In this document: in pieces, positions 11,775 to 21,232 of the stretch
Layout of the letters: the number at the start of each line of letters is the position of its first letter
Position numbering within the stretch: the stretch's first letter is position 1
Source of the DNA: Amorphophallus konjac
Taxonomy: Eukaryota > Streptophyta > Magnoliopsida > Alismatales > Araceae
Direction: 5' to 3'
NCBI GenBank assembly: GCA_022559845.1
Contig: CM040121.1
Location: 571,132,140 to 571,196,139, forward strand
DNA length: 64,000 nt
Position numbers and translations under genes: made by a program
Notes under the pieces: generated by a model
Seen by the model: the letters and a program-made list of their open reading frames with translations, nothing else
Told to the model about the DNA's origin: nothing
Database searches by the model: none

Positions 11775-12335
11775 TAATAGCTAATGAAGCCATAATTACT
11801 TCATAAAAATTAGGACTTTTGTCTAATTCGAGTTTCTTAGCCACAATTGAAGGTTAATTAAATTTCATTGACGAATTTGGAGTGGGATCATGCTGGGATT
11901 ATATTGTTATGAAGGGTAATTAAGGCTTAATTAGTAATTAAGGCTTAATTAGTTCATAAAAATTGAGACTTTTGTCTAATTCGAGTTTCCTAGCTACAAT
12001 TGAAGGTTAATTAAGTTTCACTAACGAATTTGGAGTGGGATCATACTGGGATGTCATTTTTATGAAGGGTTATTTGATAATTAAGCCCTAATTACCTCAT
12101 AAAAATTGAGATTTTCGTCTAATTCGGCTTTCTTAGCCACAATTGAAGCTCAATTAAGCTTCATTGACGAAATTGGGGTGGGATCATGCTGGGATGTCAT
12201 TTTTATGAAGGGTGATTAAGGGTTTGTTGGTAATTAAGCCCTAATTACTTCATAAAAATTGGGACTTTCGTCTAATTCGACTTTATTACCCACAATTGAA
12301 GCTCAATTAAGCTTCATTTAATAATTTGGAGGTCT
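11775..12335 (+). repeat. Four tandem copies of a 145-bp unit
   Basis: Each unit contains taattacttcataaaaattg, a gtctaattcgagttt segment, ccacaattgaagg and ggagtgggatcatgctggga. Copies start near 11779, 11927, 12069 and 12219. The array sits upstream of the transposase start, before the acceptor-like ttaatgcag at about 12400, so it probably lies in the leader intron. Confidence 0.8.
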
Positions 12336-12404
12336 ATCATGTAGAATTATCTTTTTTTCCATCGTACTTACAAAAGATTGTCTTTGACTGTCTTAATGCA
12401 GCAT

Positions 12405-12460
12405 CATGCCTAGGCGTCAGCAAACACAAGAGCAGCAAGGGCAGGAGGATCCGGGGTGGG
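12405..12460 (+). pseudogene. First codons of the hAT transposase, cut off by the gypsy element
   Basis: ATG at 12405 opens MPRRQQTQEQQGQEDPGW and runs to the gypsy target duplication cccac (12461-12465). After removal of the gypsy element the frame joins in phase to the codons at 30795 leading to the BED finger. The ATG follows acceptor-like ttaatgcag. This is the only start consistent with the downstream frame. Confidence 0.7.
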
Positions 12461-13723
12461 CCCACTGTTGGACACGGAAAAAATCTAAATCGACTCTTAT
12501 CGTAGATAAAAGGTAGATTTTCGTTCTTTTTGAAAAGAAACACTCCTCTACGTAGAGAGGGTTCCGTGTGTGCGAATAGTATCAGACGATTTGGGTTCGA
12601 GTGCTGGACCTCTCCCCACTGACCGTAGTCAGTGTTGATTTACATCGGCCTAACGTCCGAACACCTTTGTTTGACTGTCAAAGAAATCCCCAAGATCATT
12701 TACAAGGTTCTGATATTGAGAGCAAACTCTCTTGAAGAGCTCGTGATGTCCACTCACTCACCACCAACCAGCCGAAACGACTGAATCAGGGCTAGGTCTG
12801 AGCCAAACCCTAGGATTCAAGAATGGGAACGCAAATATGCAGAAGCCATAGGCATTTTTGAAATAAAGGGAAGTTTTCTGGACCCCGAGGGTATTTTGGT
12901 AATTTTACTAACCCAGGGGTATTTTAGTAATTTTCCAGGCCAGGGATATTTATGAAACTTCTGGGCTGGAGTGGAAGTAAAACTGGATCCCTAACTCCCC
13001 AAGGCGTTGAGGCTATTTTTGGAGGGTTTTGGGAGGCTACTAGGTCATTTCTAGGTTGCAGGGGTATTTTGATAATTTTACCATACCTTGTACCTGGGTT
13101 ATAGGTAATACCCGAATGCGAGACTGAGCTGACGACATTCCTAGACCAAAAGAATGACAAAGGGTTTCAAAGAAAGTATGCCTCTGTCAATTTGGCTGAA
13201 GGAAGGGTATATATGCAAATTTGGAAAGCCAAGGGTTTCCATGTAATTTTCCCTCGAGGATACACATGGAGCATGCTGAGTGCTTTTATAATTCCATATG
13301 AGTATAAAAGTTGTCGGCGGATTGTCGACTGTACAAATGTCCACTTTGGAGTGGGAGATAGGGACGTAGTCCCAATTACAAAAGATTACAGGGTATAACT
13401 GTAAATTACAGGACTTCGGTCTTTTACAGTCCCGGGAAGGATATTTTTATAATTTCGCCATTATAGGGGCAGAAATACAAGACTTAGTCGTCCCGGGACG
13501 TAAAGACTTACAAACATGGCCCGCTGAGGGGCGTAATTACAGACAAAGCCTGCTGAGGGGCATAAACGTAAATATACCCCGTAGGGGCATAAGTACAAGG
13601 CCCTGGGACTTACCCCACGCGGGCCGAAACAAACGAACAAAGGCTTCAAGTGTCTTCCGTAGGTTGTCACTTGTGTCTTCTCTCTCTCCTTCTTCGTTGC
13701 CTTCTCCAAAGGGTCCTTAACAA

Positions 13724-13860
13724 CCACGCCCACGTAGGGGCATAACGACAAAACCCACGTAGGGACATAAATACAAGACCCACGTAGGGGCACAACAACA
13801 ACGCCCACGTAGGGGCATAATGACAAAGCCCACGTAGGGGCATAATGACAAAGCCCGGGG
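13724..13860. repeat. 25-bp minisatellite in the LTR
   Basis: Five copies of a unit containing cccacgtaggggcataa, repeated identically in the other LTR at 30117-30253. Related single copies with gctgaggggc lie at 13520-13600. It produces spurious minus-strand frames rich in LCPYVGVV. Confidence 0.85.
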
Positions 13861-13974
13861 TGTCACATCCCCAAATAGGCCAAGACAACGAACAAGAGAT
13901 TTCTCCTTGCCACGGACTCTAAGTCTCTTCAAGAAGCATCCTCCTCCCACCGCAAAATGGAACCCCATAGGGGC

Positions 13975-13983
13975 TATTTATAG
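13975..13983 (-). promoter_or_regulatory. TATA box of the 3' LTR
   Basis: Minus-strand ctataaata, same position as in the 5' LTR at 30369-30377. It could drive read-out transcription leftward into the hAT leader and copia leader. Confidence 0.6.
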
Positions 13984-14094
13984 AAGGTAGGGGACCGGCC
14001 CGGGGTGGGTCGGACCGGGGCGGGTTAAGACCACCCCGGGCAGGTCACTCTCCCTTTTCTTCTCTTTCTTTTTTTTTCTTTTTTTTGACGTGGA

Positions 14095-14330
14095 CAGGCC
14101 GCGGGCCTGCCCTGCCCCGGGCGGGTCCGCCCGAGGGCGCGAGACCCCGGGCGGGTCCGCCCGAGGGCGCGAGACCCCGGGCGGGTCCGCCCCGGTGCGC
14201 GGGTCCGCCCGGGGGCGCGGCACCCCGGGCGGGTCCGCCCGGGGGCGCGGCACCCCGGGCGGGTCCGCCCGGGGTGTGCAGGCCCCGGGCAAGTCCGCCC
14301 GGGCGGGGGAACCCGCCCGGGGGTGATTTA
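14095..14330. repeat. GC-rich 30-bp tandem repeat in the LTR
   Basis: Units of the form ccccgggcgggtccgcccgg plus ggcgcg. The counterpart at 30490-30720 has the same unit but a different order and number of variants, so this is where the two LTRs differ most. Confidence 0.85.
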
Positions 14331-14403
14331 CCTCGGGCGGGGTTCCCTCTCCCCGGGTGGTTTTTTTTTTTTTTTTTGGCGCAAAATTTGCTTCCAACAA
14401 ATG

Positions 14404-14409
14404 CCCCCC
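14404..14409 (-). promoter_or_regulatory. Polypurine tract before the 3' LTR
   Basis: On minus, gtggggggcatt directly precedes the LTR start tgttggaagc. A G-run next to the 3' LTR is the expected plus-strand primer. Confidence 0.65.
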
Positions 14410-14504
14410 ACGGAACGTTCGTCAAAGTCGGGGCGGAGGCGGACGGTCCGTGCCCTCTGTAGAGCTGCACCTTACTGCTTCATTGCTTTCCAGAAAGCTG
14501 AGGG

Positions 14505-14815
14505 TTGATGCTGGCTTGCCTCGGAGAGGCTTGTTGTCCCGGAGTTGACGTAGGCCTGCTTCTGAGAGACTTATTGGCCTAGAGTTGATGGGGGCTTGCT
14601 TCTGAGAGACTTGTTAGCCCGAAGTTGACGGGGGCCTGCTTCTGAGAGACTTGTTGGCCCGAGTTGATGTAGGCCTGCTTCTGAGAGACTTGTTGGCCTA
14701 GAGTTGATGGGGGCTTGCCTCGACGAGTCTTGTTGGTCCGACGTTGATGTAGGCCTGCTTCTGAGAGCCTTGTTGGCCTAGAGTTGATGGGGGCCTGTCT
14801 CGAAGAGGCGCATCC
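14505..14815. repeat. 40-bp tandem repeat, about eight copies
   Basis: Units of the form ttgatggggg-cctgcttctgagagac-ttgttggcc. It is followed to about 15130 by looser repeats with gctgaggtgt and gccggctaac. It lies in the element's 3' untranslated region. Confidence 0.85.
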
Positions 14816-15257
14816 ATTTGAGTCGTCATTGATTGACTATTGAGCTGTGATAGCTGGAAATCAACATTGGCCGACCCTTAGGGGTGCGTTGACCGAAAGT
14901 CGTGATGCTGGCTGACCACTGAGATGCCACTGAAGACGTGTCGGCTAATCGCTGAGGTGTGTAGCCGCAAATTAAAGCGGGTTAACTGCTGAGGTGTCGC
15001 CAAAGATGTGCCGGCTAACATCTGAGGTATAGCCGAACATGTTGATGTGCCGGCTGACCGCTGAGGTATGTCGCCGAATATTGAAGTTGGCTACTTGCTG
15101 ACTTGTGATAGCCAAGGTTGATGTAGATCAGCCCTTAGGGCATGTTGGTCTAGGTAGATGTTGGCCGTACATGGGCTGAGACAACCCCTTTCTTTGCTTT
15201 AGCTTCAGCTAGTGAGGCTTCAAAGCTGCTTCAGAGTTTTCTGACCCTTGGGATGGA

Positions 15258-15533
15258 GTGGCCGAATGGTCCTCAACTTGGTGTAGCATTGCCAGATGCA
15301 TACATTTGGGTCTCCCTTGGGACGCCTGGATGACTGAGCTTGCGTCTTTATGGGAGGAGTTCGCCTGCCTTCACGCTATTCAAGAACGGAGGAGGAGGAC
15401 TCGGTTGATGATTCAGCAGGAGCAACAACAGCTTTGCAAACTTCGGGCGGCCCAGGCCGAGGTGGGCGCCCTAGTCGAAGCCGCTTACGAGCGCGAGCAG
15501 GTGGCCTCCCACAGAGTGGAGGAATTTTTGTGA
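15258..15533 (+). CDS. Antisense ORF of the gypsy element, coiled-coil protein fragment
   Basis: This 91-codon frame runs opposite to gag-pol, between integrase and 3' LTR. Its C-terminal half is rich in Glu, Gln, Arg, Ala and Leu (RRRRTRLMIQQEQQQLCK, then AAQAEVGALVEAAYEREQ) with a heptad-like pattern suggesting a coiled coil. Tat-lineage elements are known to carry extra antisense ORFs at this place. The usual antisense ORF is longer, so this is probably a remnant. No catalytic motif is visible. It may also be untranslated. Tandem repeats flank it on both sides. Confidence 0.4.
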   Translation: MAEWSSTWCSIARCIHLGLPWDAWMTELASLWEEFACLHAIQERRRRTRLMIQQEQQQLCKLRAAQAEVGALVEAAYEREQVASHRVEEFL

Positions 15534-15715
15534 GGGGTCCATGGGACCGAGAAAGAGTGCAGTCTTGCGCGTGTTGATGTAGATCCTCTACCGTAGGCTT
15601 GAGGGGCGTAATGAGGAGACTCTTCAGAGTAAGACTCGCCTTGCCGAGCGGAGGAGGAGCGAGTCTAGTGCTTGATAAGCCTTTTTTCTTCTTCTTCTTT
15701 TTTTTTTTTAACTTT

Positions 15716-15945
15716 ACCAGCCCTGCCGCCCTTTCGGGTTTTCGCCAGGACTGACCCCCTTTAGCTTTTTCCAGTGCGCCCTTTCGGGTTTTCACACCGA
15801 GGGGTACCCATTTTTGCCTAAGGCGCCCTTTCGGGTTTTCACCTTAGCTGGGTCAAAGCCTTTTTGCCCTTGATTGCTCTTCTAACAGAAACAACCAAGT
15901 CCGCTGGTGCCTCAATATTTTTAACCCCATTTTTTTTTTTGGATC
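15716..15945. repeat. Direct repeat, left copy (partner 17406-17640)
   Basis: About 230 bp duplicated either side of the array at 15960-17330. Each copy has three ccctttcgggttttc motifs about 48 bp apart and ends in a T-run after tatttttaacccc. On the element's sense (minus) strand the motif core is CCC-GAAA-GGG, a 3-bp stem with a GNRA-type loop. Confidence 0.8.
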
Positions 15946-15959
15946 CTATAATGCCAAAA

Positions 15960-17330
15960 GGCGAGGAAAAGGTGGCACTCCCGTAGGGACGTGTGTGCCG
16001 CAGAGGTAGGACAAGTGGGTAGATTTGATTGTCCGGGTGGGACGAATGAATCAAATCTGTGAGCCGAAAGGCGAAAAGGGTTGGTAGCCTGAGAGGGCGT
16101 ACTGAAACCGAACCCAAGAGGATAGAAACGAGCCAAAGGGCGTAATGGGTTGGCAGCCCGAGAGAGCATACTGAGGCCAAGCCCGGTGTGACAAGATGGG
16201 TGGATTCGACTGTCCCAGTGGGACGCAATTAGCCAAATCCAAAACCGAAAGTTGACTGGATTAGCAACCCGAAAAAGGTGTGCATATGCCAAGCCCGGTT
16301 GGAACAAAAAAGGAGTTGGTTTAACAGTCCGAAAGGGACATGAGGGTTAAACCTGGAGGCCGATAGGCGGGATGGGTTGGCAGCCCGAGAGGGCATACAT
16401 AGGCCAGACCCGAAGCGATGACAGGAAGGGATTCGACAGCCCGGGTGGGACGTGTAAGTCAAATCCGTAAGCCGATAGGCAAATAGGGTTGGCAGCCTGA
16501 CGAGGGCATGTCGAGGCCAAGCCCGTAGGGACAAAGGAGTAAACTTGACGATCCCGGTGGGATATATGAGTCAAGTCTAAAGCCAAGAGGCGAGATGGGT
16601 TGACAGCCCGAAAGGGACATGCAGAGGCCAGACCCAGAAGAAGAAAAAGGGTGGATTTGACAGCCCTAGTGGGACGTGAGAGTCAAATCCGAGAGCCGAT
16701 AGGCGAGATAGGTTGACAGCTCGAGAGGGCATACTGAGGCCATTCCCGATGGGACAAAGATAGGTTTGACAGCCCTAGTGGGACGTGAAAGTCAAACCCG
16801 AAAGCCGATAGGCGAGTAGGTGGGTTGGCAGCCCGAGAGGACATGCTGAGGCAGACCCAGTGGGACATGTGCCAGAAGGCATGATGGATTGGCAGCCCGA
16901 GAGAGCATACTGAGGCCAATTCCAAAAAGAAAGGTGAGCCGAAGGCATAGTGGGTTGGCAACCCGAGAGAGCATACTGAGGCCAATCCCAGAAGGAAAAG
17001 TGAGCCAAAAGGCATGATGGGTTGGCAGCCCGAGAGAGCATACTGAGACCAATCCCAAGAAGATAAGATGAGCCGAAAGGCATAAAAAGTTGGCAGCCCG
17101 AGAGAGCATACTGAGGCCAGTCCAGTGGGACAAGAGAGTAAACGGGTTTAACTGCTCAGAAGAGACATGTGAGGTGAACCCGGAAGCCGATAGGCGGAAT
17201 GGGTCAGCAGCCCGGAAGAGGCATGCATAGGCCGAGCCCAATGGGACAAAGTATGACACCGTCAGAATGCCAGTGGGACTAGGTGTCATAGGACGACATG
17301 TAAGGCGTAGCCATGGCATCACTATGATGT
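15960..17330. repeat. Tandem array with gggttggcagcccgagag core, about 13 copies
   Basis: The core recurs every 64-116 bp (for example at about 16145, 16375, 16490, 16822, 16886, 16950, 17028, 17092) with linkers gccgataggcgagatg and gtgggacgtgagagtcaaatcc. Long minus-strand frames across it (LPTHYAFWL, SRAANP repeats) arise from the repeat. Confidence 0.85.
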
Positions 17331-17405
17331 TTTTGGTCGAGATGGGGTGAAGTCATTGACTTAGAGCCACCCAATGAATAGACAGAGCGAGGATTTTTTT
17401 TTCAC

Positions 17406-17640
17406 ATTACCAACCTCACCGCCCTTTCGGGTTTTCGCCGAGGCTGGCCCCCTTTAGCTTTTTCCAGTGCGCCCTTTCGGGTTTTCACACCGAGGGGTTG
17501 CCCATTTTTGCCCGAGGCGCCCTTTCGGGTTTTCACCTCGACCGGGTCTGTGGCCTTTTTACCCCCAGCCAACCATTGAAGGCTGACTGAGTCTGCCGGG
17601 GTATCAGTATTTTTAACCCCTCCTTTTTTTTTTTTTTGAA
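17406..17640. repeat. Direct repeat, right copy (partner 15716-15945)
   Basis: Same three ccctttcgggttttc motifs and T-run end as the left copy. It lies directly after the integrase stop codon on the element's strand. Confidence 0.8.
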
Positions 17641-17643
17641 CCT

Positions 17644-19725
17644 TCACTGAGGAGAGGTATTGTCCTGTGAGGACTGCTGCAGAAACTCTTGCGGTGGCGC
17701 ATGGTAGAGCTTCATATGCTTGCCATTGAGAGGAGGGAAGGGATTGTATCCCTTGTGGTCAAGGACCGTATAGGCCCCTCCTTCGTAGACCTTCTGGATG
17801 ACGTAAGGCCCACGCCAATTGAGCTGGAGTTTGCCGCTGGATCTTCTCGCGAGAACCTCCTTTTCTTTGACCATGACGAGGTCACCTTTCTTGAACGCCC
17901 GTTGCTTGACCAGCTTATCATAGGCACGTGTCATGCGGGCTTGATACACTTGTAAGTGTTTGTAGGCTTTGAGCCTTTGACCTTCAAGGTTGGACAATTC
18001 CTCAAGCCTTCTTTCAATTTCAGATTGGTCTTGACCTGGCAATCCGGCGTGCACAGCAACGCGGTAAGATGCTAGCTCGATCTCCACAAGGACCACCGCT
18101 TCAGCTCCATAGACCAGGGAGAATGGGGAGCAACCCGTGGGGGTTTTGTAAATAGTCCGGTAGGCCCATAGGGCTTCGTGGACCTTCTCGCCCCAATCCC
18201 GCTTGCGGCCACCTACTATCTTGGACAGCAGCTTGCAGAGGGTTTTGTTGAAGGCCTCGGCTAACCCATTGGCCTGGGGATTGTAGACCGACGACGCTCT
18301 CCAGTCAATATGGAACTTGGCCGCCAGAGCATAAACAGTCTTGTTTTTGAATGGCGTGCCATTATCGGATATAATCCGACTAGGGGTGCCGAATCTGTAT
18401 ATGATATAGTGCCGCACAAAACGAGCAAATATCTCCCCTGTAACTTCCCGTAGTGGAACGGCTTCCGCCCATCTGGAGAAGTAATCGGTGGCAGCGAGTA
18501 TGAACTTGTGCCCCTGGGATGATGGTGGGAATGGTCCCACAATATCCATACCCCACTCTGCAAATGGCCAAGTAGGCGCTGTTGGATGGAGCGGGTTAGG
18601 TGGCCGCCGAGGGACTGGGCCGAATGCTTGGCATTGATGACATGTACGAGCATATTGATTGCAATCCTCGTACATGGTGGGCCAGTAGAACCCTTTGAGC
18701 TTGATGCTATTTTTCATCTTAGCTCCTGCCTGGTGAGCTCCACACAATCCGGAGTGGACCTCGTGCATGACGGTCTTCGCTTCCTTGGACGAAAGGCACC
18801 GCAGGAGGACCGATCGGTCTTTCTCATGGACGAGCCTAAAGAGCAGACCGTCAATCAGCTGGTAGGATGTCGCCCTGCGTAGCAGTTGCACCCTCTGAGC
18901 CCGATCAGGAGGGAACCAGCCGTTCTTTATTTTTATAATTGGCTCGCGCCAATCTTCTTCTTCGGGAACAATCTCCTCTTGAATGTTGTCGACCTCATAC
19001 ACAGTGAGGCCAGATTCTTCGTCGAGCACACTTGGCATGAGCCTCCGGTGTCTGACTGTAATATTCAATTCTCCCTCAGGCGGGAGCTTTAGGGCTGCTG
19101 CCAACTTTGCAAGAGCATCAGCCTGGGAGTTGCTGCCTCTGGGGACATGGCCTATTTCAAATAGGTAAAATTTTTCTTTGAGCCTCATGACGGCTGCATG
19201 ATAGGGGACGAGCTCCTTCTTCCGGACGTGATAGACGTCCAGTACTTGTCGGATAACGAGCTGAGAATCCCCGTACACTTTGATGCACTTGATGTCCATC
19301 TCTAGTGCCAGTTGAAGCCTAATAATCAACGCTTCATACTCTGCCTCATTATTAGTCAATGACTTCATGAGAGCGCAAGAGTTGTGGAGGATACCGCCTT
19401 GTGGAGACACAAAGACTACCCCCGCACCCGAGACATAGTCCGTAAGGCCACCGGCCCTTTTGATTGTCCGAGAGGCACCATCAAAGTATAACTCCCAATG
19501 TGGGAGATCAAGGGTGAGGACACCCGGCTCCATCTGTGGTGGGACTTTTTCAAAGACTCCCCGATTTCTTGGGAAGGCACTAACACCTCTTCGTCGGGTA
19601 GCTCGAAGTTGAGTGGCGAATCTTCCGGCACAGGGTGCGCTGCTAAGAACTCCGCCATTCCTTGTCCCTTGATCGCCTTGCGTGGGACGAAGGTGATGTC
19701 GAACTCCATAAGGATAAGTGCCCAT
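17644..19725 (-). CDS. Second RNase H plus integrase of the gypsy element
   Basis: 693 codons on minus. The first 65 or so are out-of-frame sequence, and real homology starts near ELYFDGAS (about 19500). An archaeal-type RNase H follows with its acidic residues in YFDGAS, NNEAEYEA, VYGDSQLV and ADALAKL. Then come the integrase zinc-binding segment (HEVHSGLCGAHQAGAK ... CHQCQAFG), the catalytic core with D in GMDIVGPF, D in ISDNGTPF and E in LAEAFNKTL, and a C-terminal domain with GKLQLNWRGPYVI. All catalytic acids are visible. Integrase acts in the nucleus to insert the cDNA. It is separated from the RT frame by a frameshift around 19500-19560. Confidence 0.93.
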   Translation of the reverse strand: MGTYPYGVRHHLRPTQGDQGTRNGGVLSSAPCAGRFATQLRATRRRGVSAFPRNRGVFEKVPPQMEPGVLTLDLPHWELYFDGASRTIKRAGGLTDYVSGAGVVFVSPQGGILHNSCALMKSLTNNEAEYEALIIRLQLALEMDIKCIKVYGDSQLVIRQVLDVYHVRKKELVPYHAAVMRLKEKFYLFEIGHVPRGSNSQADALAKLAAALKLPPEGELNITVRHRRLMPSVLDEESGLTVYEVDNIQEEIVPEEEDWREPIIKIKNGWFPPDRAQRVQLLRRATSYQLIDGLLFRLVHEKDRSVLLRCLSSKEAKTVMHEVHSGLCGAHQAGAKMKNSIKLKGFYWPTMYEDCNQYARTCHQCQAFGPVPRRPPNPLHPTAPTWPFAEWGMDIVGPFPPSSQGHKFILAATDYFSRWAEAVPLREVTGEIFARFVRHYIIYRFGTPSRIISDNGTPFKNKTVYALAAKFHIDWRASSVYNPQANGLAEAFNKTLCKLLSKIVGGRKRDWGEKVHEALWAYRTIYKTPTGCSPFSLVYGAEAVVLVEIELASYRVAVHAGLPGQDQSEIERRLEELSNLEGQRLKAYKHLQVYQARMTRAYDKLVKQRAFKKGDLVMVKEKEVLARRSSGKLQLNWRGPYVIQKVYEGGAYTVLDHKGYNPFPPLNGKHMKLYHAPPQEFLQQSSQDNTSPQ

Positions 19726-21098
19726 TTACCAAACCTACCAGAGAGGACAGGCTGGCTGAGCAGAAACTTGAGTGGGTCACATTTTGAGATGAGCTCCACC
19801 CGATGGGCTAGGAGATAGTGTCTTAGCTTCTTGACAGCAAACACCAGAGCTAGGCACATCTTTTCCATGGGAGCGTACCGATGCTCAGGCCCGATCAGTT
19901 TTCGGCTGAGGTAGTACAGTGGCTGCTCCTTGCCCTCTTCATTGATCTGGGCTAGGAGAGCCCCCAAAGAGGCATCCATGGCAGCAATATACAAGATAAG
20001 GGGCTTCCCTCTGACAGGTGCCCCTAAGACAGGAGGAGTCAACAGATACTCCTTGATTTGCTCGAAGGCCTTCTGACAGTCTTCATCCCATATGAAGGGT
20101 GCTCCTTTCTTCATCAGTCTGCCGAAAGGTAGGCATCTCCCTGAGAGGTTAGAAATAAACCGCCTAATATAGGCGAGTCTCCCCTGAAGAGATCTGAGCT
20201 CTGTCAAGTTCTTGGGCGGAGGTAGTCCTCTTATAGCCTTTATTTTGTCAGGGTCGATTTCTATGCCCCGGTACCTGACAATGAAGCCGAGGAACTTGCC
20301 GCTGGAGACGCCGAAGGCGCACTTCATCGGGTTCATCTTGAGTTGAAATTGTCGAAGCCTTTCAAAGACTCGACGCAAGTCAGCTAAGTGATCTTCCCGC
20401 CTCTTTGTCTTGACGACCAGATCATCAACATAGCATTCGACAAGGTCATGTAGCATCTCGTCGAAGATCTTGGTCATTGGCCTTTGATAGGTTGCGCCAG
20501 CGTTTTTCAGACCGAACGGCATCCTTTTATAGTTGAAGATCCCCTTAGGAGACCGGAAAGTCGTATGGTCTTTATCTTTGATGGCCATGCGGATTTGATT
20601 ATAGCCCGACGACCCGTCCATAAAAGACAAAGCTTCGTGACCAGTGGTCATATCAACCATTGTCTCAGTGATTGGGACAGGAAAGTCGTCCTTTGGGCAT
20701 GCCTTATTCAAATCCCTGAAGTCGATGCAGACTCGGACTTGGCCGTTCTTCTTCTTGACGGGGACTATATTGGCGAGCCACACGGGATACATGCAAGGCT
20801 CTATGAAGTCCACATTGAGCATTTTGTCAATCTCAGCATTGACCTTCAGCTCCAGCTCGTGGCGCATACGCCTTTGAGCTTGCTTGACTGGCTTGACTGT
20901 TGAAAGTATTGCCAGCTCATGTTCAGCCACAGAAGGATCAAGTCCGGGCATTTCTTTGTAAGTCCAGGCGAAACAATCCCTGAACTCTTCTAGGAGCTGT
21001 CGATACGACTGCTTTTCTTTCTCACTGAGGAGAGCACTTATGAAGGTGGGACGGTGGTCACTTTTGCTTTCGAGATTAAACTCGATCAATTCATCCAC
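19416..21098 (-). CDS. Reverse transcriptase and RNase H of the gypsy element
   Basis: 560 codons on minus. RT motifs in order: VPVKKKNGQVRVCIDFRDLN, FMDGSSGYNQI, RMPFGLKNAGATYQR, the catalytic ECYVDDLVVK (about 20430), then KCAFGV and KFLGFIV. It is followed by the connection and retroviral-type RNase H (DASLGALLAQ, YLSRKL, YAPMEKMCLAL, KCDPLKFLL) to about 19600. The frame then reads on into nonsense while the true continuation is in another frame. An in-frame TAA at 21105-21107 separates it from the acidic linker upstream. The domain makes cDNA in the virus-like particle. Confidence 0.95.
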   Translation of the reverse strand: MDELIEFNLESKSDHRPTFISALLSEKEKQSYRQLLEEFRDCFAWTYKEMPGLDPSVAEHELAILSTVKPVKQAQRRMRHELELKVNAEIDKMLNVDFIEPCMYPVWLANIVPVKKKNGQVRVCIDFRDLNKACPKDDFPVPITETMVDMTTGHEALSFMDGSSGYNQIRMAIKDKDHTTFRSPKGIFNYKRMPFGLKNAGATYQRPMTKIFDEMLHDLVECYVDDLVVKTKRREDHLADLRRVFERLRQFQLKMNPMKCAFGVSSGKFLGFIVRYRGIEIDPDKIKAIRGLPPPKNLTELRSLQGRLAYIRRFISNLSGRCLPFGRLMKKGAPFIWDEDCQKAFEQIKEYLLTPPVLGAPVRGKPLILYIAAMDASLGALLAQINEEGKEQPLYYLSRKLIGPEHRYAPMEKMCLALVFAVKKLRHYLLAHRVELISKCDPLKFLLSQPVLSGRFGKWALILMEFDITFVPRKAIKGQGMAEFLAAHPVPEDSPLNFELPDEEVLVPSQEIGESLKKSHHRWSRVSSPLISHIGSYTLMVPLGQSKGPVALRTMSRVRG

Positions 21099-21232
21099 AG
21101 TTGCTTAGCCACCGTCTTCAAGCTCCGGTGGAGCTAGTTGGAGGTCGACGAAGTCTCCCTCATCATCAGTGTTGGCTTCGTAGACTTCAAATTCTTCGAA
21201 GCACTCTTGCTCATGGCTTGAAGTCAAAGGGC

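Larger units (their letters stand above)
12466..14399 (-). repeat. 3' LTR of the Tat-type gypsy element
   Basis: 1934 bp, from tgttggacacgg to gcttccaaca on the plus strand (TG...CA also on minus). It is nearly identical to 28859-30789: about 15 substitutions by eye in the first 1.6 kb, plus rearrangement inside a GC-rich repeat at 14095-14330. The minus-strand TATA ctataaatag is at 13975-13983. Confidence 0.95.

Noticed and set aside
13724..13860. Regular short repeats resembling a CRISPR array
   Set aside because: Unit of 25 bp without unique spacers, within a plant LTR.
13461..14470. Frames on both strands inside the gypsy LTR (LCPYVGVV, Pro/Gly/Ala-rich)
   Set aside because: They are produced by the 25-bp and GC-rich LTR repeats and recur identically in the other LTR.
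15839..17322. Several long minus-strand frames rich in LPTHYAF and SRAANP repeats
   Set aside because: They follow the tandem repeat at 15960-17330 in overlapping frames and look like no protein family.
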